Shown: positions 49,925-63,608 of the stretch, in pieces | Position numbering within the stretch: the stretch's first letter is position 1 | How the letters are laid out: every line of letters starts with the position of its first letter | Assembly: GCF_014205685.1 (NCBI RefSeq) | Contig: NZ_JACIIU010000004.1 | Span: 124,001-188,000 of the forward strand | Direction of reading: 5' to 3' | From: Paenochrobactrum gallinarii | Lineage (GTDB): Bacteria; Pseudomonadota; Alphaproteobacteria; Rhizobiales; Rhizobiaceae | Length of the DNA stretch: 64,000 nt | The notes under the pieces: model-generated | The model's database searches: none | Told to the model about the DNA's origin: nothing | What the model saw: the letters and a program-made list of their open reading frames with translations, nothing else | Translations under genes and position numbers: made by a program

Positions 49925-50788
49925 GTGGCAACACTGGTTGGCTTTGCAGCCATTATTATGTGGGCTTTGCTCGCTTTATTCACGGCTGGGTCAGGTCAGG
50001 TGCCGCCATTTCAGCTTTCTGCAATGACTTTTGCAATTGGTGCTTGTCTGGGCATTCTATCATGGATCTGGCGACCACAAGCGATTAAAAAACTTTGCCA
50101 GCCCGCAATTGTGTGGCTGGTGGGCGTGGTCGGGTTGTTTGGCTATCATTTTTTATATTTCACTGCTTTGCGCAATGCACCGCCGGTGGATGCCAGCTTG
50201 ATTGCTTATCTCTGGCCGCTGCTGATTGTGGTCGGCTCGGCATTGATGCCGGGTGAAAAGCTTAAATACTATCATATTGCCGGAACGCTGCTCGGGCTTG
50301 GTGGCATGGTGCTGGTGGTGACCAAAGGCGGCGGGGTGGGCTTTGAGGCGCGTTACGGTTTTGGCTATCTGATGGCAGCCCTTTGCGCGGTGACATGGGC
50401 CACTTATTCGTTGCTGTCACGCCGTTTCAAACAGGTGCCGACCGATGCTGTCACAGGCTTTTGTATGGCAACAGCATTATTGTCTTTATTGTGTCATTTG
50501 TTGTTGGAGCAAACCGTATGGCCGGAAACGACCGGCCAATGGATTGCTATTGTGGGCTTGGGGCTTCTGCCGGTGGGCGCTGCCTTTTATGCATGGGATT
50601 ACGGCGTTAAGCGCGGCAATATTCAGGTTTTGGGCGCTGCCAGCTATGCAGCCCCTTTATTATCCACGCTTGTGTTGATTGTGGCAGGGGCGGCAGAGCC
50701 AAGCTGGCGTATTCTGGCTGCTTGTTTGCTCATTACGGCCGGTGCGGTTCTGGCGGCAAAGGATATGATTTTTAAACGAAAATCATAA
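49925..50788 (+). CDS. EamA/DMT-family transporter
   Basis: A 287-residue membrane protein with ten hydrophobic helices in two EamA repeats (AYLWPLLIVVGSALMPGE ... LLPVGAAFYAWDYGVKRG). Members export amino acids or other small metabolites; YddG-like aromatic amino acid exporters have the same AYLWPLLIV block. GTG at 49925 is the start, behind GGGAGGGG. Its end overlaps the convergent MerR gene by six bases. Confidence 0.9.
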   Translation: MATLVGFAAIIMWALLALFTAGSGQVPPFQLSAMTFAIGACLGILSWIWRPQAIKKLCQPAIVWLVGVVGLFGYHFLYFTALRNAPPVDASLIAYLWPLLIVVGSALMPGEKLKYYHIAGTLLGLGGMVLVVTKGGGVGFEARYGFGYLMAALCAVTWATYSLLSRRFKQVPTDAVTGFCMATALLSLLCHLLLEQTVWPETTGQWIAIVGLGLLPVGAAFYAWDYGVKRGNIQVLGAASYAAPLLSTLVLIVAGAAEPSWRILAACLLITAGAVLAAKDMIFKRKS

Positions 50789-51208
50789 AGCCTGATGGTG
50801 AATGCACTCGTCATGATTGCTTAAAACTTCAATGACGCGGCATTCATCCACGCGGCCATGGGCGCAGCTTTCCAGCATTTTTTGCAATTCTGCTCTTAAA
50901 GCCGTGAGTCTGACAATGCGTTTTTCGACATCAATCAGCCTTTCACGCGCCAGCTGATCGGCGACCGTGCAAGGCTGATCAGGGTTATCCTGTAATTGCA
51001 GCAAAGCGCGGATGGCATCGACTTCAAAGCCGAGCTCACGCGCATGTTTGATGAAAATCAGACGGCGGATATCAGCCTGCTCATAAAGACGACGATTGCC
51101 TTCACTGCGCTCAGGAACAGGAATGAGGCCGGACTGCTCGTAATAGCGGATTGTCGGCACTTTGACGCCGCTGCTAGCTGAAACTTCGCCAATGGTGAAA
51201 TTTGTCAT
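50783..51208 (-). CDS. MerR-family metal regulator (CadR/ZntR-like)
   Basis: A 141-residue activator with an N-terminal winged helix (FTIGEVSASSGVKVPTIRYYE), dimerisation helix, and a metal site: Cys in QPCTVAD, and C-terminal ESCAHGRVDEC ... HDECIHH. This pattern suits Cd/Pb/Zn sensors such as CadR, PbrR or ZntR. It is transcribed away from the metal ATPase it most likely controls, across a 71-base gap with a MerR operator. Confidence 0.92.
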   Translation of the reverse strand: MTNFTIGEVSASSGVKVPTIRYYEQSGLIPVPERSEGNRRLYEQADIRRLIFIKHARELGFEVDAIRALLQLQDNPDQPCTVADQLARERLIDVEKRIVRLTALRAELQKMLESCAHGRVDECRVIEVLSNHDECIHHQAL

Positions 51209-51217
51209 CTTTTGCTC

Positions 51218-51248
51218 TTGCTCCTCTAGTCACTAGAGGAAGTAAGCT
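51218..51248 (+). promoter_or_regulatory. MerR-type promoter and operator of the metal ATPase
   Basis: -35 TTGCTC (51218-51223) and -10 TAAGCT (51243-51248) are separated by 19 bases, the overlong spacer characteristic of MerR-activated promoters. A perfect dyad CCTCTAGT-C-ACTAGAGG (51223-51239) fills the spacer. It lies between the divergent regulator and ATPase genes. Confidence 0.9.
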
Positions 51249-51279
51249 GTTCTCAATTAAGATTCAAGGAGCAGTCATT

Positions 51280-53727
<2,448 letters not shown>

Positions 53728-53746
53728 TACTCTGAATATGACCATG

Positions 53747-53784
53747 AAAAAGCCGTCCTGAATAGTTTTCAGGACGGCTTTTTT
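53747..53784. terminator. Bidirectional terminator after the metal ATPase
   Basis: A 16-bp stem (53747-53762 with 53768-53783) flanked by A5 and T6. Confidence 0.93.
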
Positions 53785-53792
53785 GTCGGAGC

Positions 53793-54278
53793 TTATTCGC
53801 CCAATAATTGCAGGATACGTTCCTGATAGGTCTTGGCAAATTCCACATGTTCCGGATTGATGTCCTTGAGTTCATCAACCATTTGTTCTTCGTCTTCAGC
53901 CTCGGCACCTGCCAGCCCGCTCATCAGGGCAAAATATCCGGTGATATAATCACTGGCCGAAAGTTCGTGCTGATTGAGAACAGCCATAATCTCCGGCTTG
54001 GCTTCAACGCCTTTAATCAGCATGGCAATGGTTGGTTCCACTTCGCTGTCAGGTTCTGGCATAGCGGATTGGTCAAGTCCGCTCAGCGATGTTTGTACCG
54101 CTTCCATTTTGCTCAAGAATTCAGGTGTCAGTTTAAATGCATTAACCTCGGCCGGAACAGGCGGCGGAGCCACTTCAGAAAAGCTTTGTGCCTGTGCCGT
54201 TAAAGGCAGAGCGGTCATGCTGGTTGTTGTCAGAGTAAGGGCTGTGAAAACATGAAGCAGGAATGATTTTTTCAACAT
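53793..54278 (-). CDS. Exported protein of unknown function
   Basis: A 161-residue protein with a signal peptide (MLKKSFLLHVFTALTLTTTS, probable cleavage after AQA). The mature part is acidic and helical with no motif I recognise. It lies 10 bases upstream of the gloB stop-side neighbour order, that is, gloB precedes it on the same strand, so it may be the tail of that transcript. It ends at the shared terminator. Confidence 0.75.
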   Translation of the reverse strand: MLKKSFLLHVFTALTLTTTSMTALPLTAQAQSFSEVAPPPVPAEVNAFKLTPEFLSKMEAVQTSLSGLDQSAMPEPDSEVEPTIAMLIKGVEAKPEIMAVLNQHELSASDYITGYFALMSGLAGAEAEDEEQMVDELKDINPEHVEFAKTYQERILQLLGE

Positions 54279-54288
54279 GATATGTCTC

Positions 54289-55065
54289 TTAAAAATTATC
54301 TTTTAAAGCGCGGATGCGGGTAAAAACCTGCTCATCACTCGCATCCGTCAGCGAAAGACGGGCACGGATTTGCCTATCGGATGCGCGCAGGAAAGGATTG
54401 GTCGCCAGTTCCCGTGCTATGCTTGTCGGCAATGTCAGCTGATCATTGGCGCGCAGGTGCGTGATTTCGGCAGCGCGTTGTTGCAAGGCTTCATTGTCGG
54501 GATCAATAGTCAATGCGAAACGGGCATTGCTGGCGCTATATTCATGGCCGCAATAAATGGCCGTATCGGCGGGAAGGGCGCTTAAAACTTTCAGAGACCG
54601 GAACATTTGCTGAGGTGTGCCTTCCAGCAAGCGCCCGCAACCAAGCGAGAATAATGTGTCGCCCGTAAAGGCTACTTTCGATTGCGGAATATAGTAAGAA
54701 ATTTCGCCTTTGGTGTGGCCGGGGGTGCTGAGCACCTGCACTTCAAACTGGCCGAACCGGAAATTGTCACCATCATTTAAAGTCACATCAATTTCAGGGA
54801 TTTTATCACTTTCCGCATGCGGGCCATAAATTTTCAGGCCGTATTTTTGCTTGAGAGCAAAATTGGCTTCCACATGATCATAGTGGTGATGGGTGGTGAA
54901 GATATAATCCAGCATCCAGCCGCGCCGTTCAAGGGCTGCCAATATCGGCGCTTCTTCCGGTGCATCAATGGCAGCGGTCAGATTATTGACCGGATCATGG
55001 ATCAGCACGCCGATATTATCGCTGCGGCAGATGAATTGTTCGATTTCGAGTACGCCCATTTCCAT
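54289..55065 (-). CDS. gloB: Hydroxyacylglutathione hydrolase (glyoxalase II)
   Basis: GloB hydrolyses S-lactoylglutathione to lactate and glutathione in methylglyoxal detoxification. The binuclear metal motif THHHYDH, the ligand His in TPGHTKGE and YCGHEY, and FTGDTLFSLGCGRL are intact. The length of 258 is normal. ATG 55059 (third codon) is an alternative start. Confidence 0.95.
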   Translation of the reverse strand: MEMGVLEIEQFICRSDNIGVLIHDPVNNLTAAIDAPEEAPILAALERRGWMLDYIFTTHHHYDHVEANFALKQKYGLKIYGPHAESDKIPEIDVTLNDGDNFRFGQFEVQVLSTPGHTKGEISYYIPQSKVAFTGDTLFSLGCGRLLEGTPQQMFRSLKVLSALPADTAIYCGHEYSASNARFALTIDPDNEALQQRAAEITHLRANDQLTLPTSIARELATNPFLRASDRQIRARLSLTDASDEQVFTRIRALKDNF

Positions 55066-55143
55066 CTCCCATAAATATCTTTCAGCGGCTCACCTGAACC
55101 GCTGAAATCTGACAAGCCGAAATGGCTAATCTGTGGCGAAAGT

Positions 55144-55800
55144 TTAGTTTTTCGCTTCTTCGGGCAGCGTATGTTTTTGAATGAGCGGCATTTGGAACAA
55201 GGTGAATAAAACCGTGATCGGCATAATGCCCCAAACTTTAAACCACACCCATGTGTCGGTGGAAAAACCGCGCCATACCACTTCGTTGACAACGGCCAAA
55301 AAGATAAAAAATACACCCCAGCGAAGCGTCAGCTTGCGCCAGCCTTCGGCATCCAGCTTGAATGCGGAGGCAAAAACATAGCCGAGCAGCGATTTTCCAA
55401 AGGCCAGACCACCCAGCAAAATCACACCAAAAAGGGTGTTGACGATGGTCGGTTTCATTTTGATGAAAGTGTCATTGTGGAGGTAAAGGGTGAGAGCACC
55501 AAAAACCAGCACTACAATACCCGATACTAATGGCATCACCGGCAGGCTGCGGGTGAGCGCCCATGAAATGGCCAGCGCAATAATGGTTGCGCCCATAAAC
55601 AAAGCTGTTGCCATAAAGATCGGTTCGCCGATGGAGGCTAAAACAGGGAATTTTTCCCGTAGCATCTCACCGCGTGCATTGGTAAAGAAAAACACCATCA
55701 AAGGGCCGATTTCCAATGCCAGTTTCAGCAATGGGTTGATGTCGCTTTTTTCTTTGCCGGATGTTTGCGAAGGATCGCGTTCAAAAATTGGCTGGTTCAT
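55144..55800 (-). CDS. yciB: YciB/IspZ septation protein A
   Basis: A 218-residue inner-membrane protein with five to six helices. [22 protein letters not shown] and [20 protein letters not shown] are family blocks. YciB affects division and envelope integrity in enteric bacteria; the biochemical role is unclear. The start overlaps the ftsY stop by four bases (ATGA). Confidence 0.93.
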   Translation of the reverse strand: MNQPIFERDPSQTSGKEKSDINPLLKLALEIGPLMVFFFTNARGEMLREKFPVLASIGEPIFMATALFMGATIIALAISWALTRSLPVMPLVSGIVVLVFGALTLYLHNDTFIKMKPTIVNTLFGVILLGGLAFGKSLLGYVFASAFKLDAEGWRKLTLRWGVFFIFLAVVNEVVWRGFSTDTWVWFKVWGIMPITVLFTLFQMPLIQKHTLPEEAKN

Positions 55801-57155
55801 GACGCTACTCCTGCAATCGCTTTGGCAAAATCTTTGGCGGCAAATGGTTCAAGGTCATCAATACCTTCACCAACACCAATAAAATAAACGGGTAATTTAT
55901 GTTTGGCGGAAATTGAAACCAGAATACCGCCGCGTGCCGAGCCATCCAGCTTGGTCATGACAAGACCGTTGACGCCTGCGATATTCTTGAAAATCTCTAC
56001 CTGATTAAGGGCGTTTTGGCCGGTGGTGGCATCCAGCGTTTGTAACACTGTGTGTGGTGCTTCCGCATCATGTTTGCTGAGCACACGTACTATCTTGGCA
56101 AGCTCGTCCATCAGCTCGGCCTTGTTTTGCAAACGACCGGCGGTGTCGATAATCAGCACATCGCTGCCAGCTTCTTTGGCTTTTTCCCATGCGTCATAGG
56201 CAAGCCCTGCCGCATCGGCGCCAAGTTTGGAGGAAACAACCGGCGAGCCGGTGCGCTCACCCCAAATATGGAGCTGTTCAATTGCTGCTGCACGGAATGT
56301 ATCACCGGCAGCCAGCATAACTTTCAAGCCGCCAGCGGTGAGTTTTGCGGCCAGTTTGCCAATCGTGGTGGTTTTGCCGGTGCCGTTAACACCCACGACC
56401 AAAATCACATGCGGCTTGTGCGACAGATCCAGTTCCAATGGCTTGGCAACAGGTGTCAGCACTTTTTCAATTTCCGCGCCCATGATCGCGCGCACTTCAT
56501 CGGTGGAAACATCTTTGCCGTAGCGGCTGGCAGAGAGTGCATCGGTCACGCGCATGGCTGTTTCAAGGCCGAGATCAGCCTGAATCAGCACATCTTCCAG
56601 CTCTTGCAATGTATCATCATCAAGTTTGCGCTTGGTAAAAATGCCGCCGATGGAATCGCTTAAATTGCTGGAAGAGCGTGCCAGACCTTGGCGTAGGCGC
56701 TCATACCATGAGAGCTTCTTTTCAGGTTCCGCGACTGGCTCGGGCAAGTCTTGCTTGACGGCAACTGCTTTGCTGACCTGCACTTTGAGCGGCTTTGTTG
56801 CTGCTGGTGCTGGTGGTGCTGCTGGGGCAACCGGTGTAGGCGCAGGGAGTGGTGTTGGTTCAGGCTGTGGCTCTGGGGCTGCTTCAGCCACAGGTTCTTC
56901 GGCCTGAGGGGCTATCGCTTCAATAATAGCTTCCGGCGCGCCAGCTTGAGGCTCCTCTTCTATGTTTTGCTCAGGCTCGCTGACAACAGGGGCAGGGGCA
57001 ACATCTTCTTCTGTCGGGTCTGGCGCAGGAGCAGCAGCCGGTTCTTCAACAGCCTCCGCATCTTCTGCAACAACACGATCATCGACTTGTTCTTCAACAA
57101 GTTCAGCCTCCTTCTTGCCGAAGGAAAACATTTTTTTGATAAAGCCGATTGCCAT
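55797..57155 (-). CDS. ftsY: Signal recognition particle receptor FtsY
   Basis: FtsY is the SRP receptor GTPase that docks translating ribosomes at the membrane. A long acidic Ala/Pro/Glu-rich A domain (about 15-150) precedes the NG domain. G motifs: [34 protein letters not shown]. The length of 452 is normal for this group. It follows mtaB by 45 bases in the dapF-mtaB-ftsY-yciB run. Confidence 0.96.
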   Translation of the reverse strand: MAIGFIKKMFSFGKKEAELVEEQVDDRVVAEDAEAVEEPAAAPAPDPTEEDVAPAPVVSEPEQNIEEEPQAGAPEAIIEAIAPQAEEPVAEAAPEPQPEPTPLPAPTPVAPAAPPAPAATKPLKVQVSKAVAVKQDLPEPVAEPEKKLSWYERLRQGLARSSSNLSDSIGGIFTKRKLDDDTLQELEDVLIQADLGLETAMRVTDALSASRYGKDVSTDEVRAIMGAEIEKVLTPVAKPLELDLSHKPHVILVVGVNGTGKTTTIGKLAAKLTAGGLKVMLAAGDTFRAAAIEQLHIWGERTGSPVVSSKLGADAAGLAYDAWEKAKEAGSDVLIIDTAGRLQNKAELMDELAKIVRVLSKHDAEAPHTVLQTLDATTGQNALNQVEIFKNIAGVNGLVMTKLDGSARGGILVSISAKHKLPVYFIGVGEGIDDLEPFAAKDFAKAIAGVAS

Positions 57156-57200
57156 GGTCTGTCTTTTTCTTGTTCTGTTGAAGCTGCTGTTTCACTCTGT

Positions 57201-58499
57201 TTAAAGAGTGCTGGTCAGCAGCTTATCTTTATCATGCCCGATAATGCGGCGCTCAATGATTTTACCCGGTACATTTTCGGCATCATCTGCCGTAAATGCT
57301 GCCATGGTGAAGCCTTCTGTGCGACCGATACCAGCCTGTCCGTTGACGCTTTCCCGTTCAATCAGCAATTTCTGCACACTGCCGTCCAAAGCCTTCAAAT
57401 GCGCAGCATAAGCACGATCTGCCTCTCCGCGCAAACGTGCAGCACGTTCTTTGACGATATCGCGCCGCACCTGCGGCATTCTTGCAGCCGGTGTGCCCTC
57501 ACGCGGGCTATATGGAAACACATGTAAATGGGTGAGGCCGCAATCTTCAACGATCTTCATTGAATTTTGGAACATTGCTTCAGTTTCGGTCGGAAAACCG
57601 GCAATAATATCGGCACCAAAGACAATATCAGGACGGATTTGGCGTACAGTTTCGCAAAACTGAATGGAATCATCACGCAAATGACGACGTTTCATGCGCT
57701 TTAAAATCATATCATCGCCTGATTGCAAGGACAGATGCAGATGCGGCATCAGGCGGCTTTCATTGGCAAGTGCTTCCATCAGATCATCATCAGCTTCGAT
57801 CGAGTCAATGGAAGAAAGACGCAGACGCTGCAAATCCGGCACTTGAGAAAGAACGGTTTTGACCAGTTTTCCAAGGCGTAAATTGCCTGGTAAATCAGGG
57901 CCGTAAGAGGTCATGTCAACGCCGGTGAGTACCACTTCCGCATAGCCATTATCGACCAGACGCTTGACCTGATCAACCACACCACCCATCGGCACCGAGC
58001 GGGAATTGCCGCGGCCATAAGGAATGATGCAGAACGTGCAGCGGTGGTCACAACCGTTTTGCACCTGCACAAATGCACGCGCCCGACCTTCAATGGCATC
58101 AACCATATGGGAGGCAGTTTCGCGCACTTCCATAATGTCGTTGACGCGGACTTTTTCAAACTGGTTGACGCCAAAATCCGGCAACATGCGATAGGAATTG
58201 GATTTCAGCTTTTCTTCATTGCCGAGCACCATGTCCACTTCGCCCATTGCGGCAAAGTTTTCTGCTTCTGTTTGTGCGGCACAGCCGGTGACGATAATAC
58301 GTGCTTCCGGATTTTCGCGCCGTGCTTTGCGGATGGCTTGGCGTGCCTGACGCACAGCCTCGGAGGTAACGGCGCAGGTGTTGAAAATAATCGCGCCGTC
58401 TTTCAGCTCGCCTAAGCCCGCAGCATCGGCCTCGCGTTTCATCACTTCGGATTCATAGGTATTGAGACGGCAGCCAAAAGTTACGATTTCTACAGCCAT
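57201..58499 (-). CDS. mtaB: tRNA t6A37 methylthiotransferase MtaB
   Basis: MtaB converts t6A37 to ms2t6A in tRNAs reading ANN codons. The N-terminal UPF0004 domain has GCRLNTYES and CAVTSEA and GCAAQ, whose Cys bind the auxiliary cluster. The radical-SAM CxxxCxxC is in GCDHRCTFCIIPYGRG. A TRAM-like C-terminal domain follows. The start shares a base with the dapF stop (TAATG). Confidence 0.95.
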   Translation of the reverse strand: MAVEIVTFGCRLNTYESEVMKREADAAGLGELKDGAIIFNTCAVTSEAVRQARQAIRKARRENPEARIIVTGCAAQTEAENFAAMGEVDMVLGNEEKLKSNSYRMLPDFGVNQFEKVRVNDIMEVRETASHMVDAIEGRARAFVQVQNGCDHRCTFCIIPYGRGNSRSVPMGGVVDQVKRLVDNGYAEVVLTGVDMTSYGPDLPGNLRLGKLVKTVLSQVPDLQRLRLSSIDSIEADDDLMEALANESRLMPHLHLSLQSGDDMILKRMKRRHLRDDSIQFCETVRQIRPDIVFGADIIAGFPTETEAMFQNSMKIVEDCGLTHLHVFPYSPREGTPAARMPQVRRDIVKERAARLRGEADRAYAAHLKALDGSVQKLLIERESVNGQAGIGRTEGFTMAAFTADDAENVPGKIIERRIIGHDKDKLLTSTL

Positions 58500-59446
58500 T
58501 ACACAGTACCTTTATTCGTCAATTTGCCAAAACGGCCAGAGGGTGAAGGAGCATCTGAGGATTGCTCATCTTTCTTCCCCTGATCACTTTTCCAGTGGCC
58601 GGTTTGCGGATCAAAAAGGCCGGAGAATTCCCATTCTGCAGGCCCTGTCATGATAATATGATCATCATCGCGCCATTCTACGGTTAAATCACCGCCCGGC
58701 AGATGCATTGTTACATATTGTTTTGTTTTATTTGTTATGACAGCACAGACGGCTGCTGCACAGGCCGCAGAACCGCAGGCGCGCGTCAATCCGGCACCAC
58801 GCTCCCATGTGCGTAAATGAATGTCGTGCTCTGATGTTACTTGCGCAATCGAAACATTGACGCGCTGCGGAAAGAGCGGGTCATTTTCAATGATCGCACC
58901 AAATTGTTCTAATCGGTAAGACCAGACATCCTGATCAACCCAGAAGATGATATGCGGGTTGCCGATAGAGGCAAGAGACGGCATTTGCAGGCCGTATTTT
59001 TCACGCAAATCATTAAATATATCAGCTTGTGCAGTATCGCCGATATCTAGGCTTAACGGCAGATCCTGCCAGCCAAAGCGTGGAGTGCCCATATCAACGC
59101 TGATTTGAGTTCCGTCCAGCATTGCGGCGGTCAAAATGCCGGCAAGCGTTTCAAAGGTGAAATTTGTTTGCCGGGTTTCAGCATGGAGTGCCTGCACCAC
59201 GCAGCGCGTGCCATTGCCGCAAGCTTGTGCCTGGGTGCCGTCACAATTGATAATCTCGATATAGTGATCGGTGTTTTCTGTGCGGGCATCATGAATGGCC
59301 ATAATCTGATCAAACCGGGTGGCAGCATCCTGCGCCAGATAAACGGCAGCAGCCGGCGTGATGCGATCATCACGTCCGCGCATATCGGCAACAATAATTT
59401 GATTGCCTAATCCGTTCATTTTGGCAAAAGGTGCCATCTTGTTCAT
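58499..59446 (-). CDS. dapF: Diaminopimelate epimerase
   Basis: DapF interconverts LL- and meso-diaminopimelate for lysine and peptidoglycan. The two catalytic Cys are in ACGNGTRC and [23 protein letters not shown] opens the fold. The 315-residue protein has a polar C-terminal extension (about 285-315) beyond the usual end. ATG 59437 (fourth codon) is an alternative start. Confidence 0.95.
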   Translation of the reverse strand: MNKMAPFAKMNGLGNQIIVADMRGRDDRITPAAAVYLAQDAATRFDQIMAIHDARTENTDHYIEIINCDGTQAQACGNGTRCVVQALHAETRQTNFTFETLAGILTAAMLDGTQISVDMGTPRFGWQDLPLSLDIGDTAQADIFNDLREKYGLQMPSLASIGNPHIIFWVDQDVWSYRLEQFGAIIENDPLFPQRVNVSIAQVTSEHDIHLRTWERGAGLTRACGSAACAAAVCAVITNKTKQYVTMHLPGGDLTVEWRDDDHIIMTGPAEWEFSGLFDPQTGHWKSDQGKKDEQSSDAPSPSGRFGKLTNKGTV

Positions 59447-59773
59447 TTAGATTTCCGGTTTGATGATGAAAACAGGCTTCTATATGGGGGAAAAGACACG
59501 AAATTGCCAGTGTCTTGAACAGGCTTTGCGTGGATTGCGCTGACTGATTCTGCGATAAATGCGCTTCTTGAGTGTAAAAGTAGCGTTTTCAGCTTTTTAA
59601 GTGTGGCTGTTAAGCCCCAGTCTGTTTTAAAAAAGGCGATATGGCGGTTCAGCAACCCTGCCGCCTTAAAAAATCCATCAACAATGTTGCATTTTTATCT
59701 TATGCCTATTTTATTAGTAACTTGTAGATTATGGCAGGTGGAATAACATTCCTCTGACGCAATGGAGATCCGT
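59447..59773. other. Intergenic region between dapF and the Omp19-like gene
   Basis: A divergent 327-bp gap that must hold the promoters of the dapF operon and the lipoprotein gene. A 70-codon minus-strand frame here has no recognisable features, and I do not call it a gene. No repeat or RNA stands out. Confidence 0.6.
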
Positions 59774-60325
59774 ATGGGAATTTCAAAAGCTAGCTTGCTC
59801 ACTGTTGCAGTCGCGGGCATCCTGATGGCCGGTTGTCAAAGTTCCCGGTTTGATAATCAGAATTCAAGCTATCCGGCAGCACCATTGCGACCTGCACCTG
59901 CGGGCACTGTGCAAAAGCAGCCTTTGACACCTGCTAATCCGGATCAATTCCCGACTGCGCCAACAACCGGTATGGACGGTAATGTGAATGCAGGTCAGCC
60001 GGAAGGTGGCCAGCAGGTAGCAAGCCTGCCACCGGAAACCGCACCAACTCTCACCGCTGGCAGTGTTGCTGGTGTGTGGAATGCAAATCTCGGCGGGCAG
60101 AGCTGTAAGATTGCAACGCCGCAGACCAAATTTGGTCAGGGTTACCGCGCAGGTCCGCTGCGTTGCCCGGGCGAATTGGCAAGCCTGACCTCTTGGGCAG
60201 TGAGTGGCAAACAGCTTACTCTTTATAATGCAAATGGCGACACCGTTGCTTCGCTTTACTCGAGCGGTGCAAGCCGTTTTGACGGCCAGACATCCAGCGG
60301 TCAGCCGCTGAGCTTGTCTCGTTAA
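59774..60325 (+). CDS. omp19: Omp19-like outer-membrane lipoprotein (protease inhibitor)
   Basis: A 183-residue lipoprotein with lipobox LMAGC (Cys about 21), a Pro/Gln-rich spacer, and a C-terminal Inh-type beta-barrel domain (about 95-183). GVWNANLGGQSCKIATPQTK and GYRAGPLRCPGELA closely match Brucella Omp19 as I recall it; that protein inhibits host proteases. The two Cys can form the family disulfide. ATG 59774 behind GGAG is preferred over 59762. Confidence 0.9.
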   Translation: MGISKASLLTVAVAGILMAGCQSSRFDNQNSSYPAAPLRPAPAGTVQKQPLTPANPDQFPTAPTTGMDGNVNAGQPEGGQQVASLPPETAPTLTAGSVAGVWNANLGGQSCKIATPQTKFGQGYRAGPLRCPGELASLTSWAVSGKQLTLYNANGDTVASLYSSGASRFDGQTSSGQPLSLSR

Positions 60326-60374
60326 TGATTGGCTTGGCTATTAAGCTTTAAGACAAAATTGCAGATATATGAAT

Positions 60375-60399
60375 GGGGCACTGATCAGGTGCCCTTTTT
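60375..60399 (+). terminator. Terminator after the Omp19-like gene
   Basis: GGGCAC (60376-60381) and GTGCCC (60389-60394) pair around 7 bases, followed by TTTTTC. Confidence 0.85.
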
Positions 60400-60440
60400 C
60401 TTAAATTCTGTAGATGTGCAGATAGGATGATGATTTAGAT

Positions 60441-61598
60441 ATGTCGTTTGATGGCAATTTGAAGGCTTTCCCTTCTGTACGTGAGCACTATGAAGCTATG
60501 GTTCTGGCCGGTGATGTGGATAAAGATCCGGCTCAGCTTGAGTTGACTGATCTTTACGATCAGCTGATTAACGCTATTTGCAACAAGCGATTATCGCGCA
60601 AGTCGAGTGCGCTGGGGTGGTTGTTCGGGCGTAATAAACAGACGCAAAGCATCATTCATGGGCTTTATGTCCATGGTGAAGTCGGGCGCGGCAAAACCAT
60701 GCTGATGGATATGTTCTTTCAGCTTTTGCCGATTGAACGCAAGCGCCGTGCGCATTTCAATGATTTTATGGCCGATGTGCATGATCGTATTCATGCCCAT
60801 CGTCAGGCATTTAAAAACGGCACCACCAAAATTGAAGACCCGATCCTGCCGGTTGCTGACGCTTTAAGCGAGCAGGCTTGGGTTTTGTGCTTTGACGAAT
60901 TTACCGTCACCGATATTACGGATGCGATGATTTTGTCGCGTTTGTTCGCGGCACTTTTCGAGCGCGGCGTGGTGCTGATTGCCACCTCCAATGTGGCGCC
61001 GGATAATCTTTATCGCAATGGCTTGAACCGTCAGCTCTTTTTGCCGTTTATCACTTTGCTGAAGCAATATGTACGCGTGATCAATTTGGATTCACGCACT
61101 GATTATCGTCTGGAAAAGCTTGATCTTCAGCCGGTCTATCTTTCGCCTTTAAGCAGTGATGCCGACAGGCAGATGGATGAGGCATGGGAGGCGCAGAAAG
61201 CAGGTGCAAAGGAAGAGCAGGCGATTATCCGTATTAAAGGGCGTGAAATTATTGTTTCACGCAGTGTTGCAGGTGCAGCGCGGTTTTCCTTTAATGAATT
61301 ATGCGCCAAACCGCTGGCTGCTGCGGATTATATTGCCATTGTCAGCCAGTTTCCGACGATTTTTCTCGATCATGTGCCGGTGCTGGACTTGGCAAGACGG
61401 AATGAAGCCAAGCGCTTCATTTTGTTGATTGATACTTTATACGATCATCACGCAAAATTGTTTGTCTCAGCAGAGGCGGCGCCTGAGAAGCTTTACATTG
61501 CGCGTTCGGGAACGGAAGCTTTTGAATTTGACCGCACCGCTTCACGTTTATTTGAAATGCAGAGTGCAGAATATCTGGCGGCCGTGGAGCCTGCTTGA
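60441..61598 (+). CDS. zapE: ZapE (AFG1-like) ATPase
   Basis: A 385-residue AFG1-family P-loop ATPase. Walker A GEVGRGKTMLMD and Walker B VLCFDEFTVTD are present, and LIATSNVAPDNLYRNGLNR is the sensor block. ZapE modulates the division ring in E. coli, and mitochondrial relatives help degrade respiratory subunits. It precedes mdh-sucC, as in Brucella and other rhizobia. Confidence 0.94.
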   Translation: MSFDGNLKAFPSVREHYEAMVLAGDVDKDPAQLELTDLYDQLINAICNKRLSRKSSALGWLFGRNKQTQSIIHGLYVHGEVGRGKTMLMDMFFQLLPIERKRRAHFNDFMADVHDRIHAHRQAFKNGTTKIEDPILPVADALSEQAWVLCFDEFTVTDITDAMILSRLFAALFERGVVLIATSNVAPDNLYRNGLNRQLFLPFITLLKQYVRVINLDSRTDYRLEKLDLQPVYLSPLSSDADRQMDEAWEAQKAGAKEEQAIIRIKGREIIVSRSVAGAARFSFNELCAKPLAAADYIAIVSQFPTIFLDHVPVLDLARRNEAKRFILLIDTLYDHHAKLFVSAEAAPEKLYIARSGTEAFEFDRTASRLFEMQSAEYLAAVEPA

Positions 61599-61704
61599 TC
61601 TGGAATTTTGAGCTGATTTGCGCTTAACAACAGGGTGAGCGGGCTGGGTCTGTCGCCGGTTGTGATTTTGTGATAACTGCTCTATTCTAATAAATGAAAG
61701 CTGC

Positions 61705-61729
61705 AAAAGAGCCGGTAAAAACGGCTTTT
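61705..61729 (+). terminator. Weak terminator downstream of zapE
   Basis: AGCCG (61710-61714) and CGGCT (61722-61726) pair, with TTTT after. It is about 110 bases past the zapE stop. Confidence 0.4.
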
Positions 61730-63509
<1,780 letters not shown>

Positions 63510-63515
63510 TCTGCT

Positions 63516-63550
63516 AAAAATGGCTGGTGGTATCACTGGCCATTTTTTAA
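63516..63550 (+). other. Hairpin between mdh and sucC
   Basis: AAAAATGGC (63516-63524) and GCCATTTTT (63539-63547) form a 9-bp stem with a short T-run. It resembles a partial terminator that could lower expression of sucC relative to mdh. Confidence 0.6.
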
Positions 63551-63608
63551 GCTTTTCTGAAACGATCCTTGAAAACAAGAGATCGGGAAATCCGCAAAGG
63601 ACATCCAG

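Noticed and set aside
59443-59655. 70-codon minus-strand frame upstream of dapF
   Set aside because: Basic, motif-free sequence that overlaps the dapF start; more likely leader than gene.
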